A stretch of DNA of 23,672 nt from NCBI GenBank assembly GCA_030837935.1, contig JAUQXU010000246.1:1-23672 (forward strand), written 5' to 3'. A program made the position numbers and the translations under genes. Under the pieces are notes generated by a model. It was not told the origin of the DNA. It saw nothing but the letters and a program-made list of their open reading frames with translations, and did not search any database. Origin of the DNA: Candidatus Brocadia sp. (GTDB lineage Bacteria > Planctomycetota > Brocadiia > Brocadiales > Brocadiaceae). This document shows positions 1 through 7,255 of this stretch, piece by piece. Within the stretch, counting starts at the first letter, position 1. Each line of letters opens with the position of its first letter.

Positions 1-1
1 A

Positions 2-124
2 GAAGGAATCAATAACAAGATAAAACGGCTAAAGCGTATGGCATACGGTTATCGGGACGTTAAATACTTCTTACTCAAGATTCATCAGCATTGCGGGCTT
101 CTTGACCCTAAGCTTTCAACTTAA
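2..124 (+). CDS. ISL3-family transposase, C-terminal end (partial)
   Basis: An open frame enters from the left edge and stops with TAA. The 40 residues end a transposase: the stretch GINNKIKRLKRMAYGYRDV followed by KYFLLKI is the typical C-terminal tail of ISL3-family DDE transposases. Only the tail is visible, so whether the upstream part is intact cannot be judged. I found no convincing terminal inverted repeat between the stop and the promoter at 212. The family assignment is from recognised motif only. Confidence 0.75.
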   Translation, partial: EGINNKIKRLKRMAYGYRDVKYFLLKIHQHCGLLDPKLST

Positions 125-211
125 ATACGAAAGACACAAAAAATTATTTGCGAAACAGAGTTTCTTGGCCATTGCGCTCTAACAGAGGTGCACGATGACA
201 CCATTAAATGG

Positions 212-239
212 TTGGATTAAAAGAAGAAGATGCTATAAT
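212..239 (+). promoter_or_regulatory. Sigma70-type extended -10 promoter of the iscS-like/iscU cluster
   Basis: TTGGAT (212-217) and TATAAT (234-239) are separated by 16 bases, and TGC directly precedes the -10, giving an extended -10. Transcription would begin near 246, some 50 bases before the ATG at 298. The promoter lies inside the longer reading frame that opens at 208, which argues against that upstream start. It would drive the cluster to 2767. Confidence 0.7.
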
Positions 240-297
240 ATGGAAAATTTTCAACTTTTCGAAATTATTTTTTTCACTCTATGCAGGAAAATATTTC

Positions 298-1464
298 ATG
301 ACAAAAATATATATGGACAATGCTGCGGGTACACCCATGCACCCTCACGTGGTGGAAGTGATGATACCCTTTTTAAAGGAGGGCTTTGGCAATCCCTCGA
401 ATTTACATCAATTTGGCAGGATTACGAATGATGTCATACAAGAAGCGCGCGGACACGTAGCCAATTTGATTCATGCAAAACCAAACGAAATCATATTTAC
501 ATCAAGCGGTACGGAGGCCAATAATTTTGCCCTGAAAGGCTTACTGACATCGCATAAAAAGAAGGGAAACCATATCATCACTTCAGAAATTGAACATTTT
601 TCTGTACTGAATCCATTAAAATCATTGGAGAAATTGGGGTATGTAGTTACCTGCTTACCGGTAGATAAATATGGGATGGTGAATCCTGACGATGTAAAAA
701 AGGCCATTACACCCACAACGACAATGGTATCCATAATGTATGCAAATGGGGAAATTGGGACGATAGAACCCATGAAAGAAATCGGAGCTATTACAAAGGA
801 AAGAGGTGTTTTATTTCACACGGATGCCGTTGCTGCCGCAGGAAACATCCCCGTTAACGTCGAAGAAGCCCACATAGATGCCCTAAGCATGTCTGCCAAT
901 CAATTTTACGGTCCTCCAGGGATTGGGGCGCTGTATGTGAGGGAAGGGGTAAGGATACTTCCTTTCATGGAGGGCGGTATACAGGAAGGCGGACGCAGGG
1001 CGGGAACGGAAAACATTATCGGTATCGTTGGTATGGGAAAGGCGGCTGAACTGGCAAAATTAGAAATGTCTCAGCGTGTGCCAAAGGTTCAAAGCTTGCG
1101 GGAGCAGTTAAAAGATGGTATTTTAAAAAATATACAACACGTCTATATCAATGGACATCCAACGAATCGGCTTCCGGGAAATCTCAGTTTATGCCTCGAA
1201 TACATAGAAGGTGAATCGGTTTTGTTGTTTCTCGATATGCAGGGGATTGCCATCTCCAGCGGGTCCGCGTGTACCTCACGGTCGCTTAAGGCATCCCATG
1301 TAATCATGGCCACGGGTGTTGATGCTGCGATTGCTCAGGGTACCGTGCTTTTTAGTTTAGGCATTGACAATTCCGTGGACGATGTCAAATATGTCCTGGA
1401 AAAACTACCGCCTATTGTTGAGCGGTTAAGACAAATGTCCCCGTTGTATATGAAAGGGAAATAA
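298..1464 (+). CDS. IscS/NifS-family protein lacking the PLP lysine (probable pseudo-desulfurase)
   Basis: Fold-type I PLP enzyme homologue of 388 residues, the normal length for IscS/NifS. The start at 298 has AGGA about 9 bases upstream and lies after the promoter; the frame is open back to 208 but that part is not family-like. Recognisable landmarks are YMDNAAGTP at the N-terminus, SSGTEANN, EH at 99-100, HTDA at 174-177 and the loop cysteine Cys325 in SSGSACTSRS. By alignment to E. coli IscS with a constant offset of 4, the Schiff-base Lys206 is Gln202, His205 is Asn201 and Gln183 is Ala179, while the carboxylate-binding Arg is Leu351. His100 and Asp176 are kept. A classical cysteine desulfurase cannot form the internal aldimine without this lysine. 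With iscU close downstream, a scaffold or cysteine-ligand role is inferred, as proposed for A. fulgidus IscS. The family is certain; the function is not. Confidence 0.9.
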   Translation: MTKIYMDNAAGTPMHPHVVEVMIPFLKEGFGNPSNLHQFGRITNDVIQEARGHVANLIHAKPNEIIFTSSGTEANNFALKGLLTSHKKKGNHIITSEIEHFSVLNPLKSLEKLGYVVTCLPVDKYGMVNPDDVKKAITPTTTMVSIMYANGEIGTIEPMKEIGAITKERGVLFHTDAVAAAGNIPVNVEEAHIDALSMSANQFYGPPGIGALYVREGVRILPFMEGGIQEGGRRAGTENIIGIVGMGKAAELAKLEMSQRVPKVQSLREQLKDGILKNIQHVYINGHPTNRLPGNLSLCLEYIEGESVLLFLDMQGIAISSGSACTSRSLKASHVIMATGVDAAIAQGTVLFSLGIDNSVDDVKYVLEKLPPIVERLRQMSPLYMKGK

Positions 1465-1527
1465 AGTCCTTGTAATGTCTTGTCGTTTTACCAAAGAGAT
1501 GTGAGGGGAAAAAACAGGAGGTCTATC

Positions 1528-2079
1528 ATGGTGCCGGTCATTATAGAAAAGAAAAAATATACCTATGAGGATTATCTTAAAAACCCCGATGATAAGAGGT
1601 ACGAACTTATCGATGGAGAATTGCTCATGACACCATCGCCAGTCCCACGTCATCAATTGATTTCAGTAGAACTTTTATTTAAGTTGAGTGGGTTTGTCGC
1701 AGAAAATAATCTTGGCAAGGTACTCCACGCACCTTGTGATGTGTACCTCGATAATGAAAATGTAGTTCAACCTGATATATTGTTCATTTCTAAAGATAGA
1801 TTGAATATTATAGGTGATAAAAATATACAGGGTGCGCCTAACCTTGTGATAGAGATAATCTCAGAAAATAGTGTTTACAGGGATATGGTGCAAAAAAAGA
1901 GACTCTATGCGAGATTTGGCGTTAAAGAATACTGGATAGTAATTCCAGAGGAAGAAGAGATAGAAGTTTACACCCTGAAAGATAACACATATCAGCTTTA
2001 CCAGACGTATGGCAAAGCCGATACCCTCGAATCACCCGCTTTGAAAGGATTAAAAATAGTTTTAAAGGAAATATTTTAA
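1528..2079 (+). CDS. Uma2-family (DUF820) PD-(D/E)xK endonuclease-like protein
   Basis: A 183-residue protein with a strong ribosome site (ACAGGAGG, 6 bases before ATG). It opens with YTYEDYLKNPDDKRYELIDG, the usual Uma2 start. The restriction-like core follows: VVQPDILFI supplies the first acidic residue, then NLVIEIISENS and KKRLYARFGVKEYWIV supply the Glu and the lysine/Tyr region of the PD-(D/E)xK site. The length is normal and no key residue looks missing. Biological roles of Uma2 proteins are largely unknown; they are abundant in Cyanobacteria and Planctomycetes. It sits 63 bases after the iscS-like gene and 15 before iscU, so it is probably co-transcribed, although a role in cluster assembly is not suggested by its sequence. 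Confidence 0.88.
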   Translation: MVPVIIEKKKYTYEDYLKNPDDKRYELIDGELLMTPSPVPRHQLISVELLFKLSGFVAENNLGKVLHAPCDVYLDNENVVQPDILFISKDRLNIIGDKNIQGAPNLVIEIISENSVYRDMVQKKRLYARFGVKEYWIVIPEEEEIEVYTLKDNTYQLYQTYGKADTLESPALKGLKIVLKEIF

Positions 2080-2094
2080 AATGAGGAGTTTTTT

Positions 2095-2520
2095 ATGCAA
2101 TATAGTGCAAAAGTTATGGATCATTTTGCAAATCCCCGTAATGTAGGAGAGTTTCCCAATGCCGATGGTGTTGGGGAGGTGGGAAATCCTGCCTGTGGTG
2201 ATATCATGAAGATGTCCATCAAGGTCGAGAACAACGTAATTGTCGATGTGAAATTTAAGACCTTCGGTTGTGGCGCTGCAATAGCTACGAGCAGTATTTC
2301 CACAGAAATGATTAAAGGAAAGACACTGGACGAGGCGCTCAAGCTTACCAACAAGGCAGTGGCTGAGGCATTGGATGGGTTGCCTCCGGCCAAGATGCAT
2401 TGTTCCGTACTTGCGGAAGAGGCTATAGAGGCGGCCATTGATGATTATCTCAAGAAAACGACGGGCAAAGGCCTTGAGAAAAAGAAGGCGCATGCCCATG
2501 ACGAACATCATGGGCACTAA
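2095..2520 (+). CDS. iscU: IscU/NifU-N type iron-sulfur cluster scaffold protein
   Basis: Scaffold on which [2Fe-2S] and [4Fe-4S] clusters are built before transfer to apoproteins in the cytoplasm; 141 residues. The three ligand cysteines are Cys34 (NPACGD, with Asp36), Cys59 (FGCGAAIATSS) and Cys103 (HCSVLAEEA). LPPAK (96-100) corresponds to the LPPVK motif read by the HscA/DnaK-type chaperone. The ribosome site GAGGAG precedes the ATG by about 7 bases. The C-terminus is unusual: after about residue 125 a Lys-rich stretch leads into a histidine-rich tail (HAHDEHHGH), suggestive of metal binding. The domain stops after the NifU-N module, without the NifU ferredoxin or C-terminal Nfu domains. 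Its partner sulfur donor is expected to be IscS, but the IscS homologue in this cluster lacks the catalytic lysine. Confidence 0.95.
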   Translation: MQYSAKVMDHFANPRNVGEFPNADGVGEVGNPACGDIMKMSIKVENNVIVDVKFKTFGCGAAIATSSISTEMIKGKTLDEALKLTNKAVAEALDGLPPAKMHCSVLAEEAIEAAIDDYLKKTTGKGLEKKKAHAHDEHHGH

Positions 2521-2536
2521 CGTGGGAAATTTTAGT

Positions 2537-2767
2537 ATGAAAGCGGACGAAACATTGGATTGTTATGGCCTCATGTGTCCCATGCCTATCTTTAAAACGT
2601 CCATCAAGATGAAAGATGTAGCAATAGGCAAGGTACTTGAGGTCATTGCCACAGACGAAGGGATTAAGAAGGATATCGTCTCCTGGTGCAATACCACAGG
2701 GAATGAACTCCTGAATATCAAAGAAGAAGATGGGGAAATTCACGTTTTTATTAAACGGCTAAAATAG
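2537..2767 (+). CDS. TusA/SirA-family sulfur-carrier protein
   Basis: A 76-residue protein with the family signature near its N-terminus: LDCYGLMCPMPI, with the persulfide cysteine at Cys14 in the CPxP motif and a second cysteine at position 9. TusA-type proteins pass persulfide sulfur between desulfurases, rhodaneses and acceptors such as tRNA thiolation or molybdopterin enzymes. The ATG at 2537 gives the usual family length; in-frame ATGs at 2492 and 2498, overlapping the end of iscU, are alternatives because the site before 2537 (GGGA) is weak. It begins 16 bases after the iscU stop, so it is likely in the same transcript. A role in sulfur trafficking with IscU is inferred from position. 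Confidence 0.88.
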   Translation: MKADETLDCYGLMCPMPIFKTSIKMKDVAIGKVLEVIATDEGIKKDIVSWCNTTGNELLNIKEEDGEIHVFIKRLK

Positions 2768-2886
2768 GTACTATAAGAAAACAACCTAAGGTGTCATGGC
2801 GCTTTGCAGTACTCTGACCCATGAAAATAGTATGAAGGTTTATGATAGGGGCAGTAAAAAACCAGACCCCTGCAGGCAGTTTTACT

Positions 2887-3702
2887 CTATTCCCTTTCTT
2901 TTCCCTTCTCAATACTTTTCCGAATCAACTTGCGCAGGATAAAACTCCGCTCTGCGCCACCCAGGAGTATTTTTAGATTTTCGTACAAGGTCGAGTCTGA
3001 AATCAGGGCGCCAATGGTACCCTCTCCGTTGTTAATTTTTTCTGTAATCTCATTCAGGGATTTGGTAGTTTTAACCAGGTTCCCAAGGAGTTGTTTCGCT
3101 TCCGGGTCGTATATAAGGGAGTACAATAACCCATCGCTTTTTTGGAAGGCCTTAACACTTTCGTTAAGTGTCACTGAAACATTGCTTAAAGATTCTGCAA
3201 AACCGCCTTCTTCCAGTTTTTTGAAAAGTCTTGAAAAGGATTCAATGGCACTTATACTGCTCTCAAGTGCAGCAGTGTAGTTAATTGGTTCAACACTTTT
3301 TATCAAATCTCCGTCCTCTACTACAGGTGCAAGTCCTGCGCCGGATGTAATTTCCACATAAGAATCCCCCGTCACATAACTCAACCATTTAATCGTAGCA
3401 ATGGCATCACGGGTTAAATTTTTCTGCACCGATTTATCTACTCTTAGTATCACCTCTATCCCTGTACAATGCAAGGTATCGGGTAAAATAATGTCCTTTA
3501 CTTGTCCTATCCCCACGCCCATAAATCGTACCGGAGCGCCGGCCTTTAATCCATATACATTTAAAAACCTTGTCTTTAAAGTAACCTGTGGTGCAAAATA
3601 TCCTTTCTGGGTGCCAAGAATAAACATCATGGCGCCAAAGCCCACTAAGGTCACCAGCATAAAGATCCCTGCCCGTAATTCAGCAAATTGTTCTCTTGTC
3701 AT
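2887..3702 (-). CDS. mlaD: MlaD-like MCE-domain substrate-binding protein
   Basis: Membrane-anchored periplasmic component of an Mla-type lipid transporter. Residues 10-30 form a single N-terminal membrane anchor, followed by the MCE domain at about 38-118 (VTLKTRFLNVYGLKAGAPVRFMG, then a GDSYVEI strand). The remainder is helical and ends with GEGTIGALI, DSTLYENL and LLGG motifs that are common in MCE proteins of non-proteobacterial diderms. The start has a strong site (AAAGGGGGG in the upstream leader) and lies 12 bases after mlaF. At 271 residues it is longer than E. coli MlaD, because of the C-terminal helical tail. Such proteins form hexamers that shuttle phospholipids between membranes. 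Confidence 0.93.
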   Translation of the reverse strand: MTREQFAELRAGIFMLVTLVGFGAMMFILGTQKGYFAPQVTLKTRFLNVYGLKAGAPVRFMGVGIGQVKDIILPDTLHCTGIEVILRVDKSVQKNLTRDAIATIKWLSYVTGDSYVEITSGAGLAPVVEDGDLIKSVEPINYTAALESSISAIESFSRLFKKLEEGGFAESLSNVSVTLNESVKAFQKSDGLLYSLIYDPEAKQLLGNLVKTTKSLNEITEKINNGEGTIGALISDSTLYENLKILLGGAERSFILRKLIRKSIEKGKERE

Positions 3703-3714
3703 AAAAGCCCCCCT

Positions 3715-4458
3715 TTACACACAGATAGTACTACTGATAAAATCCTTCACTTCCTGGATGTTGGAGGTTACCAGCTCTTCCCATGTCCCAACGGTGATAA
3801 TCCTTCCATCGTGAAGCATTGCAATCCTATTAGAAACGGTTTTCACGCAGTGCAGGTCGTGGGTCACGACAATGGTGGTAACCCCTAATTTCCTCTGCAA
3901 TTCGACAATCAACTCATTAATGCGTTGGGCAGTCATCGGATCTAACCCCGTTGTAGGTTCATCGTACAAGATAATATCGGGTTCTGTAGCAATCGCCCTT
4001 GCCAGGCCGACCCGCTTCTTCATTCCACCGCTCAATTCTGCGGGCATCTTGATTTCAATACCACTCAATCCTACGACTCGTAGTTTTTCGGCCACCCGTT
4101 CCCGAATTTCCTTTTCGGTGAGTTGAAGGTGTTCCCGGAGTGGATAGGCGATGTTTTCAAACACCGTAAGCGAATCAAATAAGGCTGCCCCCTGAAACAA
4201 CATCCCCACATGCTCCCGCAACTTAATAAGTTCGTCTTCTTTCATCTGGGTCACGTTTTTGCCAAAAACCATAATATCGCCTTTGTCGGGCTTCATAAGT
4301 CCGATTAGTTCTTTGAGAAGGACGCTCTTCCCTGACCCGCTACCCCCAAGAAGAGACATAATCTCGCCTTTTCGTATAGACAAATTAATCCCCTCATGGA
4401 CCAGAAGTCCGTTAAAGGATTTATACACATCTTTAAATTCAATGATTATATTGGACAT
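3715..4458 (-). CDS. mlaF: MlaF-like ABC transporter ATPase
   Basis: Cytoplasmic ATPase of the lipid transporter, 247 residues. All ABC elements are present: Walker A GGSGSGKS (38-45), Q-loop Gln89, signature LSGGM (142-146) followed by KKRVGLARA, Walker B IILYDE (162-167), D-loop TTGLDP and the switch histidine in VVTHDL near 200. The LSGGMKKR signature is typical of the MlaF/MkL/Ttg2A group. It lies between mlaE and mlaD, as expected for the heterocomplex. No convincing Shine-Dalgarno sequence precedes the ATG. Confidence 0.95.
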   Translation of the reverse strand: MSNIIIEFKDVYKSFNGLLVHEGINLSIRKGEIMSLLGGSGSGKSVLLKELIGLMKPDKGDIMVFGKNVTQMKEDELIKLREHVGMLFQGAALFDSLTVFENIAYPLREHLQLTEKEIRERVAEKLRVVGLSGIEIKMPAELSGGMKKRVGLARAIATEPDIILYDEPTTGLDPMTAQRINELIVELQRKLGVTTIVVTHDLHCVKTVSNRIAMLHDGRIITVGTWEELVTSNIQEVKDFISSTICV

Positions 4459-4512
4459 TGAAACAGAACACGGATTTTCACATATAAAAACAGATTGTAA
4501 TTATCTTCTGTA

Positions 4513-5289
4513 TTAAAAAATGACCAAAAACAATTTCGTCAGGAAAAAATCTGAGATTAGGATCAGGATTGATACGGTCACGACGGTAATGGTGGTAGAA
4601 CGTCCCACACCCGTTGTGCCACCGCCAGTTCGCAATCCAAAGTAACAACCAATCACAGCAATCAACGCCCCAAAAAATACCGTCTTCCCAATGCCACTCA
4701 ATAAATCTGAAATCGTAACCGTTGTTAAAACGGAATCGATATAGAAGGTACGATCTATCTCAAGCTCAAAGAGCGCAATAACCATACCCCCAAATATCCC
4801 AATGATATCAGCCGTAACGGTGAGCAAGGGTAATGTAATCATTGCGGCGAGTATCTTTGGGGTCACCAGTTTTTTAATAGGACTCGCCCCCAGGGCGCGC
4901 ATGGCATCTATCTGTTCTGTTACCTGCATAGAGCCAATTTCTGCTGCAATACCGGAACCCACCCTTGCACCCACCATGATTGAAGCCATGACAGGGCCTA
5001 ACTCCCTTACAAGGGATAAGGAAACCACACTGCCGACATACATCTCTGCGCCGTACATACTGAGTCCATAAATCGTCTGAAGGGCCATCACCATCCCCGT
5101 AAAGAGCGCAATGAGATCGACCAGGAGGAGCGACCCGGCTCCAAAGTTATCTATTTCCCGGAGGACGAGCTTCAGGTTGAATGGGGGTAAAAAAATCCCT
5201 ACAAACCCCTTGATTGCCAGCAGGGTAACCTGGCCCACCGAGAGGATAAACTTTTTTGCAGCAACGTCAATGGATAATAAAATATTCAT
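4513..5289 (-). CDS. mlaE: MlaE-like permease
   Basis: Inner-membrane permease of the Mla/MCE lipid transporter, 258 residues. The MlaE core is clear: VRELGPVMASIMVGARVGS, then AAEIGSMQVTEQIDAMRALG, which contacts the ATPase, and later hydrophobic segments including GCYFGLRTGGGTTGVGRST. About five membrane segments are visible, with an N-terminal interfacial helix. The gene begins 12 bases after the lipoprotein gene and precedes mlaF. No mlaC or mlaB homologue is seen beside it. Confidence 0.95.
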   Translation of the reverse strand: MNILLSIDVAAKKFILSVGQVTLLAIKGFVGIFLPPFNLKLVLREIDNFGAGSLLLVDLIALFTGMVMALQTIYGLSMYGAEMYVGSVVSLSLVRELGPVMASIMVGARVGSGIAAEIGSMQVTEQIDAMRALGASPIKKLVTPKILAAMITLPLLTVTADIIGIFGGMVIALFELEIDRTFYIDSVLTTVTISDLLSGIGKTVFFGALIAVIGCYFGLRTGGGTTGVGRSTTITVVTVSILILISDFFLTKLFLVIF

Positions 5290-5301
5290 AATTACAAAGC
5301 A

Positions 5302-5823
5302 TTAGTCCTTGGTATATTGAAAAGACCTTACCATATTCTCAAAATCACCCTGCACATAATCAAACGAATCGGACGAGGCCCAGGATACCAAATCGTAAAC
5401 CTTATCCCCCACCTTGATGACATAGGAGTTGATCTTTAATTTGCAATTATCCATTTCTCCCTCTACAATGATATGCAGGGCGCTTTCATTATCCACAAGC
5501 ACAGATTCTTTCGATATGATCTTCTTGTTTGTCATCCCAAGAAAAAGGTGTCTATTGAGCATCTCCAGTGAAAGCTTTTTATTCTCGATATCGCTGGAAA
5601 TTGCGGCAATCATGGCTTTATGTTGTTTATGCCATAACGCAATATCTTCTTTATCTACCCGAATTGGTTCCCACCCTTTTTCAGTTTCAGGTATGGTTAT
5701 TGTGTAATTTTTGTACGGCGGGGAAAAGATGCCTTCTTTGATCTGTAATGGGGCGCAACCGAGCATATATATAAAACTCGAAATAGCCAGCCAGGGGATT
5801 ACTTTTTTGTTGTGAAAATACAT
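5302..5823 (-). CDS. Putative lipoprotein heading the mla operon
   Basis: A 173-residue protein with a signal peptide (KK at 6-7, then the hydrophobic stretch VIPWLAISSFIYML) and a lipobox ending at Cys23 (YMLGC), so it is a probable lipoprotein. Start: GAGG lies 6 bases before the ATG. I do not recognise the mature part; it reads as a compact alpha/beta domain with ITIPETEKGWEPI near the front and WASSDSFDYVQGDFENMVRSF at the end, a pattern seen in lipoproteins that measure or bind exported material. Being first in the operon behind promoter 5919-5947, it may be an accessory factor for the MlaEFD complex, possibly filling the missing MlaC or MlaA position. That role is inference only. Confidence 0.8.
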   Translation of the reverse strand: MYFHNKKVIPWLAISSFIYMLGCAPLQIKEGIFSPPYKNYTITIPETEKGWEPIRVDKEDIALWHKQHKAMIAAISSDIENKKLSLEMLNRHLFLGMTNKKIISKESVLVDNESALHIIVEGEMDNCKLKINSYVIKVGDKVYDLVSWASSDSFDYVQGDFENMVRSFQYTKD

Positions 5824-5918
5824 GAATTGCCTCTATATTCTATCACAAAGACATTTTCAACTATTTGGGCTTTTCAAAAAACTAAACTGTTACCAAATAC
5901 AGAGTAATCAGATAAATG

Positions 5919-5947
5919 CTTATATCCACATTGTTTTTTCATGTCAA
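5919..5947 (-). promoter_or_regulatory. Sigma70-type promoter for the lipoprotein-mlaEFD operon
   Basis: On the minus strand TTGACA (5947-5942) and TATAAG (5924-5919) are separated by 17 bases. Transcription would begin near 5912, giving a leader of about 90 bases before the lipoprotein ATG. Confidence 0.65.
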
Positions 5948-5990
5948 GCTTTTTCCAAAGAATAGAGTTTTGTCTTTTGGGTAACAATGC

Positions 5991-6019
5991 TTGACTTATC
6001 GTAACCGTTTATTTAATAT
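5991..6019 (+). promoter_or_regulatory. Sigma70-type promoter for moeA
   Basis: TTGACT (5991-5996) and TAATAT (6014-6019) are 17 bases apart. The start point would fall around 6025-6027, and the moeA ATG is at 6029, so the message would have almost no leader. It is divergent from the promoter at 5919-5947; the two -35 boxes are 43 bases apart. Confidence 0.55.
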
Positions 6020-6028
6020 ACAAAAACT

Positions 6029-7228
6029 ATGATTTCAGTCGATATTGCAGTAAAAATTGTTGAGGATGCCATCAAACCGCTACCTGTCAAAACAATACCC
6101 TTTGAGAATAGCCTGGGGTTTTGTTTGGCCCAGGATATGCAATCTGATATCGATATGCCTCCCTTTGATCGTTCGGCGATGGATGGTTACGCTGTCATTG
6201 CCGAAGATACCACTACAGCCCCTGTTGAATTAACCGTCATTGAGGACATTGCGGCGGGTCATATGCCCACAAAAAAGGTATCGCGTGGACAAGCATCCAG
6301 GATTATGACCGGAGCCGCAGTACCCGAGGGGGCTAACGCTGTAGTCAAATTTGAAGAGACAGAAGACCTGCTGGTAAATAACCGGGTAAAAATTCTCAGA
6401 TCAATTGACAGGGGAAGAAACATCTCAAACCGCGGCGAGGATATGCAGGTTGGGCAAACGGTTCTTCGCAAAGGCATGCCCATTCGGCCTCAGGAAATTG
6501 GTATCCTTGCCACGATAGGAAAATCGCATATCGGGGTGTTTTCTGCACCAACGGTAGGTATCATTTCTACCGGCGACGAACTGGTGGATGTTGGACTTAA
6601 ACCTTCCATTGCACAGATCAGAAACAGTAACGGCTATTCCCTGTCCGCGCAGGCCAGACGTCTGAAGGCGGAGGTTGAAATCTTAGGTATTGTTAAAGAT
6701 ACAAAAGAAGAAATTTCGAACATGATGCGTAAGGGTTTCCGTAAGGATATCCTGATCCTTTCTGGCGGTGTCTCTATGGGGGAATACGACCTTGTAGGAG
6801 ACGTAATGAAGGATTTAAACACCCAGATATATTTTGAGAAGGTGGCATTAAGACCAGGAAAACCCGTCATTTTCGGCAGAAAGGATACGACCTTCATCTT
6901 TGCCCTGCCGGGAAACCCGGTAGCATCGTTTGTCACCTTTGAATTATTTATTTATCCCGCTATTCGAAAAATGATGGGATTCACTGACATCCACAGGACG
7001 ACTTTAAAGGCGTCTTTAGAGACTGAGATCCTCGTCAGGAGAAAGCGTCGTGAATACCGCCCTGCATTCCTTCGCATGCATAACAACACATGGCTGGTTT
7101 CACCTGTTGAATGGCATGGTTCCGCCGACTTGCTGGCCACCACCATGGCCAATTGTTTGCTCGTTGTCCGTGAAGACGCAGAAAAACTCGCTGCAGGGCA
7201 ATTGGTCGATGTTATATCTCTGGATTAA
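6029..7228 (+). CDS. moeA: Molybdopterin molybdenumtransferase MoeA
   Basis: Inserts molybdate (or tungstate) into adenylylated molybdopterin in the last step of cofactor synthesis; cytoplasmic. The 399 residues cover all MoeA domains: the N-terminal part with MPPFDRSAMDGYAV and RIMTGAAVPEGANAVV, the molybdopterin-binding core with IISTGDEL, IRNSNGY, LSGGVSMGEYD (about 244-254) and ALPGNPVAS (about 293-301), and the C-terminal beta domain from about 325. No residues look missing. The ATG at 6029 has no Shine-Dalgarno site and lies directly after a promoter, implying a leaderless transcript. It may be co-transcribed with lnt, 27 bases downstream. Confidence 0.96.
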   Translation: MISVDIAVKIVEDAIKPLPVKTIPFENSLGFCLAQDMQSDIDMPPFDRSAMDGYAVIAEDTTTAPVELTVIEDIAAGHMPTKKVSRGQASRIMTGAAVPEGANAVVKFEETEDLLVNNRVKILRSIDRGRNISNRGEDMQVGQTVLRKGMPIRPQEIGILATIGKSHIGVFSAPTVGIISTGDELVDVGLKPSIAQIRNSNGYSLSAQARRLKAEVEILGIVKDTKEEISNMMRKGFRKDILILSGGVSMGEYDLVGDVMKDLNTQIYFEKVALRPGKPVIFGRKDTTFIFALPGNPVASFVTFELFIYPAIRKMMGFTDIHRTTLKASLETEILVRRKRREYRPAFLRMHNNTWLVSPVEWHGSADLLATTMANCLLVVREDAEKLAAGQLVDVISLD

Positions 7229-7255
7229 CTTTAACGTAACCTGTTTTCCAAAATT

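Noticed and set aside
208..297. Possible 30-residue N-terminal extension of the IscS-like protein
   Set aside because: The promoter at 212-239 lies within it, the residues do not resemble the family, and the ATG at 298 has a proper ribosome site and family-like start.
2121..2517. Minus-strand open frames opposite iscU
   Set aside because: They mirror the well-conserved iscU gene and look like no known protein.
2847..2886. Inverted repeats AGGGG/CCCCT and AGTAAAA/TTTTACT between tusA-like and mlaD genes
   Set aside because: They could form a bidirectional terminator for these convergent genes, but the stems are short, overlap each other and are mostly A/T, so I do not call one.
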